Below, piece by piece: positions 45,500 through 53,980 of a DNA stretch of 64,000 nt (its first letter is position 1; each line of letters starts with the position of its first letter). The notes beneath the pieces were generated by a model. The model saw only the letters and a list, made by a program, of their open reading frames with translations, ran no database searches and was not told the DNA's origin. Origin of the DNA: Brevibacillus porteri (lineage in GTDB: Bacteria > Bacillota > Bacilli > Brevibacillales > Brevibacillaceae). Location: contig NZ_PXZO01000067.1 in NCBI RefSeq assembly GCF_003013475.1, positions 1-64,000 of the forward strand, read 5' to 3'. Position numbers and translations under genes: made by a program.

Positions 45500-46081
45500 A
45501 TGTCTGCACAACCGAATTTTACCGCTGATAAAACGTTAGATTGCAAAGGCTTGGCATGTCCAATGCCTGTCGTACGCACAAAAAAAGCGATGGAAGAGAT
45601 GCTACCGGGTCAAGTGATGGAGGTAAAAGCGACTGATAAAGGCTCAATGGCCGATTTGAAAAGCTGGGCAAACAATACCGGGCATGAATTTCTGGGCACG
45701 ATTCAGGAGGGGGAAGTATTCAAGCATTTCCTGCGAAAAGCGAGTACCCATGAGGTGAAGGAGGAGACGAACTTCCTACAGACCATTTCCAATGAAGAAC
45801 TGCAAAAAAGGCTGGAAGCCAACGAGAAGCTGACACTCATTGATGTGCGAGAGCCGGCAGAATACGCTTTTCACCGCATTCCTGTAGCTATTTCAATACC
45901 CCTGGGAGTATTGGGGCAGCGCTTGGATGAGCTACAGCTCGATGATGACATCTACATCATCTGCCGATCCGGCAAACGCAGCGACATGGCTTGTCAGTTG
46001 CTGGCCGAAAAAGGTTTTACCAAAATCACCAATGTAGTACCGGGTATGTCTGGCTGGAATGGCCCGGCAGAAAAACAATAA
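45500..46081 (+). CDS. TusA-rhodanese fusion protein
   Basis: 193 residues, the layout of B. subtilis YrkF and S. aureus CstA (part). An N-terminal TusA domain with Cys20 ([12 protein letters not shown]) and a C-terminal rhodanese domain with Cys155 ([10 protein letters not shown]) pass persulfide sulfur between each other. First gene of the cluster; AGGAGG precedes the ATG. The operator upstream predicts induction by persulfides or polysulfides. Confidence 0.94.
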   Translation: MSAQPNFTADKTLDCKGLACPMPVVRTKKAMEEMLPGQVMEVKATDKGSMADLKSWANNTGHEFLGTIQEGEVFKHFLRKASTHEVKEETNFLQTISNEELQKRLEANEKLTLIDVREPAEYAFHRIPVAISIPLGVLGQRLDELQLDDDIYIICRSGKRSDMACQLLAEKGFTKITNVVPGMSGWNGPAEKQ

Positions 46082-46094
46082 GGGGGAGAGAAAG

Positions 46095-47246
46095 ATGATG
46101 GAACAACAAACAAGTGTGAAGGCGATGACAGCACACGAGCTAACGCAGCTTCTTTTTGCGCAGGAGGAATTGTTTATTCTCGACGTTCGCAATACGAGCG
46201 ATTACGAGGCTTGGCAAATAGAAGGGCATCGAGTAGTGAGCATGAACATCCCTTACTTTGATTTGCTGGATGGGGTGGAGGCTGTTCTTGAGAAAATCCC
46301 TGTGAAACAGAAGGTGTTGGTCGTCTGTGCAAAAGAGGGCTCTTCCATTTTTGTCGCAGAGATGCTAGCAGAAGCGGGCTTTACGGATGTTTCTTACCTA
46401 CAAGGAGGAATGAAGGCGTGGAGTGAGCATCTGGAGCCAGTGAAGGTGGGAGACCTCCGTGATGGCGGAGCGATTTATCAGTTTGTCCGCATTGGAAAAG
46501 GCTGCTTGTCTTACATGATCGTATCAGGAGGGGAGGCGGCTGTCGTCGATACACTGCGGATGACGGATGTGTACGAAGCATTTGCAGCAAAGCATCAGTG
46601 GACGATCAAGCACACCATCGATACTCATCTGCATGCCGACCATATTTCCGGTGGAAAGAAGCTGGCAGATCGGCTCGATGCATCGTATTGGCTCCCAGAA
46701 AAAGATGCGGAAGAAGTTACGTATTCCTATCGTAAGCTAGAGGAAGGGCAAGAAATTCAGGTGGGTGCAACCAAAATTGCGATCCTGCCGATCTATTCCC
46801 CCGGACATACCATCGGGAGTACGTCACTGATTGTTGATGATACGTATTTTCTCACGGGAGACAGTCTGTTCGTAGCTTCGATCGGACGCCCGGATTTGGC
46901 TGGGAAAGCAGAAGATTGGGTGGGAGACCTGCACAACACCTTGTATAATCGATATAAAGAGCTTCCCGAGCATTTAGTCGTGTTGCCTGCTCATTTTGGC
47001 AACTACACGGAGCTTGGTCCAATGGGTACCGTATCTGCCCGTTTGGGTGACCTGTATCGCAACAATCCAGGGCTAACGATTGCGGATGAAAGTGAATTCC
47101 GGCATATCGTTACGCATCATTTGCCGCCGCAGCCGAATGCGTATCAAGAGATTCGTCAAGTGAATATGGGGAAATTAAAACCGAGCGAAGAGGAACAACA
47201 AGAGATGGAAGTAGGGCCAAATCGCTGCGCCATTCACGATAAATAA
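46095..47246 (+). CDS. Rhodanese-metallo-beta-lactamase fold protein, persulfide dioxygenase-like
   Basis: 383 residues. An N-terminal rhodanese domain (about 10-115) with Cys78 (VVCAKEGSS, not the classical CRSGxR loop) and an MBL-fold domain with His178-x-His180-x-Asp182-His183 (THLHADH), a later PGHTIGS and LPAHFG histidines. The MBL part matches ETHE1-like persulfide dioxygenases, as in YrkH/CstB. GGGGGAG precedes ATG 46095. It would oxidise low-molecular persulfides to sulfite. Confidence 0.92.
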   Translation: MMEQQTSVKAMTAHELTQLLFAQEELFILDVRNTSDYEAWQIEGHRVVSMNIPYFDLLDGVEAVLEKIPVKQKVLVVCAKEGSSIFVAEMLAEAGFTDVSYLQGGMKAWSEHLEPVKVGDLRDGGAIYQFVRIGKGCLSYMIVSGGEAAVVDTLRMTDVYEAFAAKHQWTIKHTIDTHLHADHISGGKKLADRLDASYWLPEKDAEEVTYSYRKLEEGQEIQVGATKIAILPIYSPGHTIGSTSLIVDDTYFLTGDSLFVASIGRPDLAGKAEDWVGDLHNTLYNRYKELPEHLVVLPAHFGNYTELGPMGTVSARLGDLYRNNPGLTIADESEFRHIVTHHLPPQPNAYQEIRQVNMGKLKPSEEEQQEMEVGPNRCAIHDK

Positions 47247-47256
47247 CGAAAAGGTT

Positions 47257-47312
47257 GTTCAAAAAATCGTCTTTTGATCACGAAGTAGTCCTGAAAAGTC
47301 GACTTTTTGAAC
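47257..47312 (+). repeat. Short copy of a hairpin repeat (MITE-like)
   Basis: GTTCAAAAA and TTTTTGAAC bound a 56-bp imperfect hairpin whose left half (ATCGTCTTTTGATCACGAAG) closely matches the left end of the 165-bp element at 60548-60712. It lies between the MBL and TusA genes inside the operon. Confidence 0.65.
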
Positions 47313-47341
47313 AGGCATTTATATAACAGGAGGAATGAAAA

Positions 47342-47566
47342 ATGGCGGATATTGTGGTAGATACAAAAGGTCTGGCTTGCCCGATGCCAATCGTCAAAGC
47401 AAAAAAAGCCATGGACGGAATGCAATCCGGTCAAACCATGGAAGTACTCTCGACGGACAAAGGCTCTCTGAACGACTTCACTGCTTGGGTCAAGCAAACA
47501 GGGAATGAGCTGGTTTCCCATGAGGTTGAGAACGGTGTGTACAAATTTTTAGTGAAAAAGCTGTAA
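47342..47566 (+). CDS. TusA-family sulfur carrier protein
   Basis: 74 residues, a single TusA domain with Cys13 ([16 protein letters not shown]) as persulfide carrier; YrkI-like. AGGAGG precedes the ATG. Third gene of the sulfur cluster; its close similarity to the TusA half of the first gene suggests duplication. Confidence 0.93.
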   Translation: MADIVVDTKGLACPMPIVKAKKAMDGMQSGQTMEVLSTDKGSLNDFTAWVKQTGNELVSHEVENGVYKFLVKKL

Positions 47567-47574
47567 GGAGACAG

Positions 47575-47611
47575 AAGCGAGCACTTTTGACCGTTTTTGT
47601 AGTGCTCGCTT
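47575..47611. terminator. Hairpin between TusA and the convergent zinc-ribbon gene
   Basis: AAGCGAGCAC (47575-47584) pairs with GTGCTCGCTT (47602-47611). No long T run follows on either strand, so it may slow rather than stop transcription. Confidence 0.5.
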
Positions 47612-47780
47612 ACTCCTGATTTTCATAAACGATACGTACGCCAAGGTGCGTATAGATTTCTTCTTTATAGTGGCCATTGGGGCATTGCTTTTCACTGAAC
47701 AAGGCATTTTTGTGTGAGCGCAAAGGTTCTTGGCAGGTGGGGCACCGATGCTGAAAAATGGATTTGAAAAAACGGACCAT
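47610..47780 (-). CDS. 56-residue zinc-ribbon-like protein
   Basis: A short gene encoding MVRFFKSIFQHRCPTCQEPL, then about 12 residues and CPNGHYKEEIY. CPTC and C-P-N-G-H give four possible metal ligands, so it is probably a small zinc ribbon. AAGGTGAT lies four bases before the ATG. It is antisense to the sulfur operon direction, in the gap between TusA and TauE. Function unknown. Confidence 0.78.
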   Translation of the reverse strand: MVRFFKSIFQHRCPTCQEPLRSHKNALFSEKQCPNGHYKEEIYTHLGVRIVYENQE

Positions 47781-47892
47781 TTAAATCACCTTATTCACAG
47801 TTATTTACTTGGAATTGATTTTACTTGAAGATGGTTCATTTGAAAAGAGGGTTGAGCATTCCGATGTGTTAGGTTGAATGCGAGGAGGATAT

Positions 47893-48681
47893 ATGGACGT
47901 TTTACTGCTTCTGCTCATGGTCTCTCTCGGTTTTGTCGGTTCCTTTTTTTCCGGATTACTCGGGATTGGCGGAGCGATCATCAGCTATCCGATGCTCCTG
48001 TTTATACCACCGGCACTAGGCGTGGCGCAGTTTTCTGCCCAGGAAGTTTCGGTGATATCGATGTTTCAAGTATTTTTCGCGTCGCTATCTGGCGTACTGG
48101 CTTTCCGCAAAAGAAACGGGAAAAACTCGCCCCTGATTCATAAAGGACTCGTCAGAGATATGGGGGTAAGCATCTTGGCGGGCAGCCTGATTGGTGCGGC
48201 TCTCTCCCAATACTTGTCGAATGAAAACATCAATGTGGTGTACGGGATACTGGCGATCATCGCCGTGATTTTGATGCTCGTGAAAAATAGGGGGACAGAA
48301 GCGGCAGCAGGGGAGGTCGCATATAACCGCTTCATTGCTGCTGGTGCTGCGTTTGCCGTAGGAATTGTATCCGGGATTGTCGGTGCAGGGGGGGCGTTCA
48401 TCCTCATTCCGATCATGCTGACCGTGTTGAAAATACCTACGCGGGTGACGATTGCCTCATCTTTGGCTATTGTATTCATCTCCGCAATAGGTGGTGTGAT
48501 CGGGAAGCTGTCGGGTGGGCAAATTCCGCTCTTGCCCGTTTTGTATACGGTCATCGGAAGTGTTTTGGGTGCACCGATGGGCAGTATGGTCAGCGCCAAG
48601 AGCGATGTGAAATATTTGCGCTACGGCCTGATTGTGCTGATCTGTGGAACAGCTATCAAGATTTGGAGTGACATTCTATAA
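47893..48681 (+). CDS. TauE/SafE-family sulfite or sulfur-compound exporter
   Basis: 262 residues with about eight membrane helices and the two TauE repeats (GFVGSFFSGLLGIGGAI and AVGIVSGIVGAGGAFI). In B. subtilis the equivalent YrkJ belongs to the same cluster. It would export sulfite or thiosulfate made by the dioxygenase. AGGAGGAT precedes ATG 47893. Confidence 0.92.
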   Translation: MDVLLLLLMVSLGFVGSFFSGLLGIGGAIISYPMLLFIPPALGVAQFSAQEVSVISMFQVFFASLSGVLAFRKRNGKNSPLIHKGLVRDMGVSILAGSLIGAALSQYLSNENINVVYGILAIIAVILMLVKNRGTEAAAGEVAYNRFIAAGAAFAVGIVSGIVGAGGAFILIPIMLTVLKIPTRVTIASSLAIVFISAIGGVIGKLSGGQIPLLPVLYTVIGSVLGAPMGSMVSAKSDVKYLRYGLIVLICGTAIKIWSDIL

Positions 48682-48723
48682 GGAAAGATGCTTTTCGTTG
48701 TGAAAGCTTCTTTCGTTTATTTT

Positions 48724-48750
48724 TATACCTATACAAGTATAAGTATATTG
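48724..48750 (+). promoter_or_regulatory. Inverted repeat before the DsrE gene
   Basis: TATACCTATA (48724-48733) and TATAAGTATA (48738-48747) are inverted copies with one mismatch. It includes an ATACC half-site like that of the CstR operator and may be a second, weaker operator. Confidence 0.4.
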
Positions 48751-48765
48751 AAGGGGTGTTCTTAC

Positions 48766-49248
48766 ATGGAAAAACAAAAAGAAAAAACGACGATTGTGTT
48801 GTTCAGCGGTGACTTGGATAAAGCGATTGCAGCCTTTATTATTGCGAACGGAGCTGCGGCCTATGATCATGATGTCACGATTTTCTTCACCTTCTGGGGA
48901 CTGAATACCATGCGCAAGGACGAGATCGTGAAGGTAGAAAAGGGGTGGCTTGAAAAAGCGTTCGGTTGGATGATGCCAAGAGGCGCCAAGAAGCTCGGAC
49001 TGTCGAAAATGAATATGATGGGCATGGGGCCAGAGATGATCAAGCATGTCATGAAAAAGCACAATGTCCTGACGCTTCCACAACTCATCGAGCTGGCTCA
49101 GGAGCAGGGAGTGAAGCTGGTCGCTTGTACGATGACGATGGACTTGCTCGGTCTCAAACAGGAGGAATTGCTCGACGGAATGGAGTATGCAGGTGTGGCT
49201 GCTTATTTGGGGGATGCGACAAAGGCAAAAGTAAATTTATTCATTTAA
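48766..49248 (+). CDS. DsrE/DsrF-like protein, YrkE type
   Basis: 160 residues. A DsrE-like fold with the conserved Cys121 (VKLVACTMTMDLLG), a likely persulfide carrier; the GDLDKAIAAFIIANGAAAY and VTIFFTFWGLN segments are typical of the YrkE subgroup. A Met-rich stretch (residues 82-88, MNMMGMG) is unusual. Start ATG 48766 after AAGGGGTG. Part of the sulfur cluster. Confidence 0.9.
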   Translation: MEKQKEKTTIVLFSGDLDKAIAAFIIANGAAAYDHDVTIFFTFWGLNTMRKDEIVKVEKGWLEKAFGWMMPRGAKKLGLSKMNMMGMGPEMIKHVMKKHNVLTLPQLIELAQEQGVKLVACTMTMDLLGLKQEELLDGMEYAGVAAYLGDATKAKVNLFI

Positions 49249-49270
49249 ACAGCACGCGTAGGCAGCTTGC

Positions 49271-49298
49271 TTGACATTACCTGGATTTCGCATAAGAT
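49271..49298 (+). promoter_or_regulatory. Promoter of the CstR gene
   Basis: TTGACA (49271-49276), 16 bp, TAAGAT (49293-49298). A loose TACCT...AGGTA repeat (49298-49314) follows and may be an autoregulatory operator. Confidence 0.55.
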
Positions 49299-49362
49299 AC
49301 CTGTATGTAAGGTAGTTCCAAGATTGATACGTATGCCTTGTCGTGAAACAGGAGGAATTCAT

Positions 49363-49629
49363 ATGGATTACAACTACAGTGACGATATCAAAAGACGTTT
49401 AAAACGAATCGAAGGACAAGTCCGCGGTGTGCTGAAAATGATGGACGAGCAGAAAAACTGCAAAGACGTAGTAGCGCAGCTCTCCGCTGTTCGCAACGCT
49501 TCAGATAAGGCTATTGCCCAGATTGTAGCGGAAAACCTGCAACGCTGTTTGTTAGAAGAGCAGGCTGCTGGAGGAGACACGAGCAAGCTGGTGAAAGAAG
49601 CCGTAGAGCTTTTGGTCAAGAGCCGTTAA
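49363..49629 (+). CDS. cstR: CstR-type persulfide-sensing repressor (CsoR family)
   Basis: 88 residues, all-helical CsoR fold. Two cysteines, Cys33 (KNCKDVVAQL) and Cys62 (ENLQRCLL), are kept, but the histidine ligand that copper-sensing CsoR needs before the second cysteine is absent, which points to CstR-like persulfide sensing. It probably represses the operator at 45431-45446. AGGAGG precedes ATG 49363. A one-gene inner promoter drives it and the rhodanese gene. Confidence 0.9.
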   Translation: MDYNYSDDIKRRLKRIEGQVRGVLKMMDEQKNCKDVVAQLSAVRNASDKAIAQIVAENLQRCLLEEQAAGGDTSKLVKEAVELLVKSR

Positions 49630-49653
49630 ACCGATTTTGGAGAGGAGCTTCCT

Positions 49654-50043
49654 ATGAGTTTCACTACGATTCTTTTGCTGTTAGCCTACGCGATCATCAT
49701 TTGGTATTTGGTCTCTCGCTTCCTTCCTGTGAAGGGATTAGAAAATCTCAAAACAGATCAGTTCAAGGAACGGGTCAACCAAAAAAGCAGGGTACTGCTC
49801 ATCGACGTACGGGAGCCGCACGAATATAAAGCGGGTCACATTCCATCAGCGGTGAACATCCCTTTGTCTCAGCTTGACCATCGTGCAAAAGAAATTTCCA
49901 GCAAAAACGATATATTGCTATACTGTCGGAGCGGGATGCGTAGTAAGCAGGCAGCAAAAATTTTAAAGAAACACGGCATTCCACAGATGGCTCATCTGCA
50001 AGGCGGGTTCATTACCTGGAATGGTCCGACGAAAAAGAAATAA
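49654..50043 (+). CDS. Membrane-anchored rhodanese
   Basis: 129 residues: one N-terminal membrane helix (3-21) and a rhodanese domain with the active Cys91 in YCRSGMRSKQAA. YqhL-like. It lies 24 bp after cstR and closes the cluster. It may take sulfane sulfur at the membrane. GGAGAGGAG precedes the ATG. Confidence 0.92.
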   Translation: MSFTTILLLLAYAIIIWYLVSRFLPVKGLENLKTDQFKERVNQKSRVLLIDVREPHEYKAGHIPSAVNIPLSQLDHRAKEISSKNDILLYCRSGMRSKQAAKILKKHGIPQMAHLQGGFITWNGPTKKK

Positions 50044-50049
50044 CAGCTA

Positions 50050-50086
50050 GCACCTGGTGTATGTTTGAATACCTGGGTGCTTTTTT
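50050..50086 (+). terminator. Terminator of the sulfur cluster
   Basis: GCACCTGG (50050-50057) pairs with CCTGGGTGC (50072-50080), followed by six T residues. Confidence 0.88.
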
Positions 50087-50105
50087 CATGCGATAAAAAA
50101 CAGGG

Positions 50106-50208
50106 TTGACATTTTGTTTCGTTGTAACTACAATAATTACAACAAGGCGATGCGGTAAGCGCCTATTCTTTTCGAAAGAGTTGTAACTAATTCGGTTACA
50201 TCTACAAC
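50106..50208 (+). promoter_or_regulatory. Promoter and two operator-like repeats before the NAD(P)-binding protein
   Basis: TTGACA (50106-50111), 17 bp, TACAAT (50129-50134). GTTGTAA (50121-50127) and TTACAAC (50137-50143) flank the -10 as an exact inverted repeat; a second pair, GTTGTA (50180-50185) and TACAAC (50203-50208), lies in the leader. Same half-site four times: a repressor target, MarR/HxlR style. Confidence 0.7.
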
Positions 50209-50231
50209 ATACAAAATGGAGGAATATCATC

Positions 50232-50864
50232 ATGAAGATTGCAATTGTAGCAGCAAGCGGTAAAGCAGGTAAGGTAATTATGAAAGAAGCGCTGGATCGT
50301 GGCCATCAAGTGACAGCGATTGTGCGTGATGCATCGAAAATCGAGCAAGCCGACGTAGCTGTGATTCAGAAAGATGTGTTTGACCTGACAGCGGCAGATT
50401 TGAACAGCTTTGACGTAGTCGTGAATGCCTTTGGGGCACCAGCAGGTCAAGAACATCTGCACGTAGAATCAGGGAAGGCTTTGATTGAAGCGTTGAAGGG
50501 TGCTTCTTCTACACGTTTGCTCGTTGTAGGTGGTGCAGGCAGTCTGTTTGTAGACGAGGCCAAGACACTGCGCCTCGTAGAAACTCCTGATTTCCCTAAG
50601 GCTTACTTGGCAACTGCGCAAAAGCATGGAGAGTACTTGCGTGTATTGGAAGAGTCAAACGGCATTCAATGGACGTATATCAGTCCATCTGCCTTTTTTG
50701 ACCCAGCAGGGGAGAGAACAGGCGCGTACCGACTCGGAAAAGACCATCTGTTAGTGAACGCTAGCGGACAGAGCTATGTGAGCTATGCCGATTATGCTGT
50801 AGCTATGCTCGATGAAATCGAAAATCCGAAGCATCGCAATGAGCGCTTCACAGTAGGCTCCTAA
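50232..50864 (+). CDS. NAD(P)-binding protein, YwnB/NmrA-like
   Basis: 210 residues, atypical short-chain dehydrogenase fold with an N-terminal Rossmann motif (IAIVAASGKAGKVIMKEAL; a GxxGxxG variant) and QWTYISPSAFFDPAGERTG near the end. Such proteins are often induced by thiol or quinone stress and reduce quinones or act as redox sensors. AAATGGAGGA precedes the ATG. Repeated operator half-sites suggest tight repression. Confidence 0.88.
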   Translation: MKIAIVAASGKAGKVIMKEALDRGHQVTAIVRDASKIEQADVAVIQKDVFDLTAADLNSFDVVVNAFGAPAGQEHLHVESGKALIEALKGASSTRLLVVGGAGSLFVDEAKTLRLVETPDFPKAYLATAQKHGEYLRVLEESNGIQWTYISPSAFFDPAGERTGAYRLGKDHLLVNASGQSYVSYADYAVAMLDEIENPKHRNERFTVGS

Positions 50865-50892
50865 TCTCGATTGGAATTAGGCTCCTTAACAA

Positions 50893-50928
50893 AAAGACCA
50901 GCTTCCTACAAAAGGATAGCTGGTCTTT
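50893..50928. terminator. Bidirectional terminator
   Basis: AAAGACCAGCT (50893-50903) pairs with AGCTGGTCTTT (50918-50928), 11 bp perfect, between convergent genes. Confidence 0.9.
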
Positions 50929-50942
50929 GTTGTGTATCGAGA

Positions 50943-51251
50943 TTATCTGCCAATCCCACCGACGAATGGGTAGGAAAACGGGCGTCCATTTAAGGAATAA
51001 ATGATACCTTTGATCGGGTAGTAGATCGCCATCAGTCCAAACACAATCAGGAACGGAATCCCAATCAACAAGAAAGTGAAGAACCAAGAAATAGCGATGA
51101 GCACTGTCATAATGATGTGGAAAAACAAAGCTTGCAGCGCCATATTTTTGGCGTCACGATTTTGTACGAGCAGCCAGACAAGAATGGGTACAAGGATCGG
51201 TGCAAAAAATGTGCTAGCGTGCGTTATGACTTTTACACCTTTATAATCCAT
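50943..51251 (-). CDS. DUF4870-family membrane protein
   Basis: 102 residues with three hydrophobic segments (VITHASTFFAPILVPILVWLL, then a long central pair IIMTVLIAISWFFTFLLIGIPFLIVFGLMAI). It matches the DUF4870/Tic20-like small membrane family of unknown function. ATG 51251 follows AAGGAGGAC; an upstream start is not supported. Confidence 0.87.
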   Translation of the reverse strand: MDYKGVKVITHASTFFAPILVPILVWLLVQNRDAKNMALQALFFHIIMTVLIAISWFFTFLLIGIPFLIVFGLMAIYYPIKGIIYSLNGRPFSYPFVGGIGR

Positions 51252-51490
51252 AAATAAGTCCTCCTTGATTAGATGTAAAACTTGATCTACTGTCATTGTA
51301 ACGTATGGATATCACTCAAAAAAACCATCATAAGCGTGATTATTTGATCCGACTATAGACGGAGGAATTTTTATTTCCATTCGTTTACTGTTATAGTAGT
51401 AAGAAAATCTTTCGTTTTTGGTAGATAATTCGTAATGTTTTTTGGATATGATAAATGGATAAGCAAGAACTGAGAAGGGAGCATATAGAC

Positions 51491-52090
51491 ATGATGATCG
51501 ATTGTCATCATCCGTCCAGCATGAAGGATCGGATGATGTTCTTCTATAATTTTTTGCGGTCACCTGGCCAAGTAGGCAGTATTACTCCTAGCTCCCGTGC
51601 GCTTTGTAAACAAATGGTTGCGCCCATCGACTGGGAGCACGCACATACAATTGTGGAATTAGGAGCGGGAACGGGGATTTTTACGAAGTGGATCGAGCAA
51701 AAGAAAAAACCGGAAGCCGTACTGGTATCTTTTGAAAAGGAGACCAAGATGCGCAAAAGGTTGGAACCACTATTTCCTGATGTACGATTCCACGAAGATG
51801 CGGTAGATTTGAATCGGGTTCTTTCGGACGCGGGATTGGGCAAAGCCGACTGTATTTTGTCAGGACTGCCATTTGCCAACTTCCCACAAGAGCTGCGTGA
51901 TCAAATTATGGATCAGGTATATCATGCACTAAAACCAGGCGGAGTATTTGTCGCCTTTCAATATTCGCTGCAAATGAAAAAGCAGCTTTCCTCTGTATTT
52001 GAGCAAGTATCGGTGAAGATGGTTCCATTGAATCTGCCACCTGCCTTTGTCTACATTTGCCGGAAGGATGATAGCAAGGGTGTCGGCTAG
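51491..52090 (+). CDS. Class I SAM-dependent methyltransferase, PmtA-like
   Basis: 199 residues from ATG 51491 (GGGAGC before it; an upstream ATG at 51455 lacks a site). Motif I is IVELGAGTGIFTKWI, followed by VLVSFEKETKM and an LSGLPFANFP motif IV. 'FYNFLRSPGQVGSITPSSRALCKQMV' is the hallmark of phospholipid N-methyltransferase/rRNA-adenine-dimethylase-like proteins. Possible substrates are phosphatidylethanolamine or a small quinone. dedA follows 12 bp later. Confidence 0.85.
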   Translation: MMIDCHHPSSMKDRMMFFYNFLRSPGQVGSITPSSRALCKQMVAPIDWEHAHTIVELGAGTGIFTKWIEQKKKPEAVLVSFEKETKMRKRLEPLFPDVRFHEDAVDLNRVLSDAGLGKADCILSGLPFANFPQELRDQIMDQVYHALKPGGVFVAFQYSLQMKKQLSSVFEQVSVKMVPLNLPPAFVYICRKDDSKGVG

Positions 52091-52102
52091 GAGGATTTTT
52101 AC

Positions 52103-52762
52103 ATGATTGTCGATATGCTGTCCGAGTCTGTGGGTCAGTTTGGCTATTTTGCTCTTTTCTTTATGTTATGGCTAGGGATTGTTGGTATGCCGATTCCTGA
52201 CGAGGTGATCGTGCTGTCTGCAGGAGTGCTGACCTCGATGGGACTTCTGCATGTTGTTCCTGCATTTATTGCGACCTATTTGGGTGTCGTGTCTGGGCTG
52301 TCATTGGGATATGTGCTAGGGAGATGGCTAGGTGCACCTGCACTGAACTGGATTAGTCGCAAAAAAGGAATGAACAAGTACGTAGATCAAGCGCAGTCGC
52401 TGCTCGATCGTTACGGAAGCTACGCTCTATGTATCAGCTATTTCTTTCCTGTCGTTAGGCATGTGGTTCCTTACTTGGTCGGGATCGGGAAAATGACGTT
52501 TCCACGGTACGCCCTGTTTTCGTACACAACCGGCTTTGTATGGACGTTGATCTTGTTTTTGCTTGGTCATTTCATGGGAAATAAGGTGGAGATGCTTACT
52601 TCTTATGTGGCCTTGTTGAATAATCGAACCGTGATTTTCTCTGTCTTAGGTGTACTGGTTCTCATTGCTGCTGCTTATTATGGGTTTACTGTTTGGAAAA
52701 AACAAAAAAGCATCGCAGCTGCACCACAGCCTCTGATGATCGATCGTGATCGGCAAGAGTAA
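52103..52762 (+). CDS. DedA-family membrane protein
   Basis: 219 residues, about five membrane helices. The DedA signature is visible: GIPIPDEVIVLSAG-like MPIPDEVIVLSAGVL, YVLGRWLGAPAL and FFPVVRHVVPYLVGIGKM. The family flips polyprenyl phosphates or phospholipids. AGGAGG precedes the ATG. Co-transcribed with the methyltransferase, hinting at a lipid role for both. Confidence 0.92.
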   Translation: MIVDMLSESVGQFGYFALFFMLWLGIVGMPIPDEVIVLSAGVLTSMGLLHVVPAFIATYLGVVSGLSLGYVLGRWLGAPALNWISRKKGMNKYVDQAQSLLDRYGSYALCISYFFPVVRHVVPYLVGIGKMTFPRYALFSYTTGFVWTLILFLLGHFMGNKVEMLTSYVALLNNRTVIFSVLGVLVLIAAAYYGFTVWKKQKSIAAAPQPLMIDRDRQE

Positions 52763-52781
52763 TCTGAATGTAATCATAACG

Positions 52782-52809
52782 AACCCTCTGCGTGAAGCAG
52801 AGGTTTTTT
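52782..52809 (+). terminator. dedA terminator
   Basis: CCTCTGC pairs with GCAGAGG around GTGAA, followed by TTTTTT. Confidence 0.88.
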
Positions 52810-52877
52810 GCTTTTTATCATAAAAAAACCCGTCCGTATGTGCGGCAGTGGCACAATGGATGGGCTTTGGACAACGA

Positions 52878-53768
52878 TTATGAGGTAGCCTTGTTTCTTC
52901 GAATGTTTCGCTGGCGCAGCCATTCCGGCAAGATGATTCCGAGTAAAATGATCACGACACCGCTCACTTGGAGTAGAGAGACAGATTCATTCAGAATGAC
53001 ATAGGAGGAGAGCACAGCCATAGGTAGCTCAGCTGCTCCTAATATAGCTCCCATCCCCGGCCCTATGTGAGGCATACCATAATTGAAAAAAACGGTCGGG
53101 ATAAAAATACCGAAGAAGGCGAGCAAAAATACGTATGGAAACAACCCGTCCAATAATGCTCCGTTGAATAGAAAAGCGGGTGGGTAAATCAGGCTGGCCA
53201 ACAGAAAAGAGCCAGTCGCCATGCTGGAACTACGAATCCACGGATTAATGGCAATGGCGATTTTTCCGCTGAACAAAATAAACAATGTAAAAGAAACGGC
53301 TGAGAAAAGACCGAAGACGACACCAAGGATATGAAATTGGGCCAATCCGCCGCTCTCAAAAATTCCTCCTGAAAGAAGGGTTCCTGTCAGCAGCAATAGG
53401 AGGGAAAAAATCGTCTCCTTCCCAGGCATTCGGCGAGTCATCACAGCTTCAACCAGTACGCCCATCCATGTGAACTGAAACAAAAGGACGATGGCGATCG
53501 AGGCAGGGATATATTGCAGGGCATTGTAGTACATAATTCCCGTGGAGCCGACAGACAGACCTACGGCTACCAATAAAAACAACGGGCGGAGGGGAGGCTT
53601 GGTCCGCAGGAAGAAAAGAGCGGGTATCCAGGTCAGCACAAAACCCAAAAACATTTGCCCACCAATTACTTCTGCGGGCGAATAGCCTTGCTTGTAGGCA
53701 AGCTTTACGATGGTTGATAGTATGCCGTAACTACATGCTCCGAGAAAAACCAGGAGGATGTATCTCAT
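52878..53768 (-). CDS. EamA/DMT-family transporter
   Basis: 296 residues with ten membrane helices in two EamA repeats (LLVFLGACSYGILSTIVKLAYKQ and VVFGLFSAVSFTLFILFSGKI). Likely exports a metabolite; substrate unknown. ATG 53768 follows GTGAGGAG by nine bases; the ATG at 53777 touches the site. Stand-alone unit. Confidence 0.9.
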   Translation of the reverse strand: MRYILLVFLGACSYGILSTIVKLAYKQGYSPAEVIGGQMFLGFVLTWIPALFFLRTKPPLRPLFLLVAVGLSVGSTGIMYYNALQYIPASIAIVLLFQFTWMGVLVEAVMTRRMPGKETIFSLLLLLTGTLLSGGIFESGGLAQFHILGVVFGLFSAVSFTLFILFSGKIAIAINPWIRSSSMATGSFLLASLIYPPAFLFNGALLDGLFPYVFLLAFFGIFIPTVFFNYGMPHIGPGMGAILGAAELPMAVLSSYVILNESVSLLQVSGVVIILLGIILPEWLRQRNIRRNKATS

Positions 53769-53980
53769 CTGATGCATCTCCTCACATACGATAATAATTC
53801 TTAGCTAGGATATTACGACAGCGTCCGTTTGTCTATGGATGAAGAAGATTCCATTTTTAGTTCGAACAAAGGTTTATGTTTGATCCCAGCGGGAAATAGT
53901 GAAATGACACTATGTAATCGTACCCACTACAAATGGAGTAGCTATAGGTTTGGAACAGCTCAGAAAAAAGGGGGAGGCTC

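Noticed and set aside
45325-45579. Upstream extension of the DUF4275 gene
   Set aside because: It runs through the CstR operator and the TusA-rhodanese start; the ATG at 45324 has a proper ribosome site.
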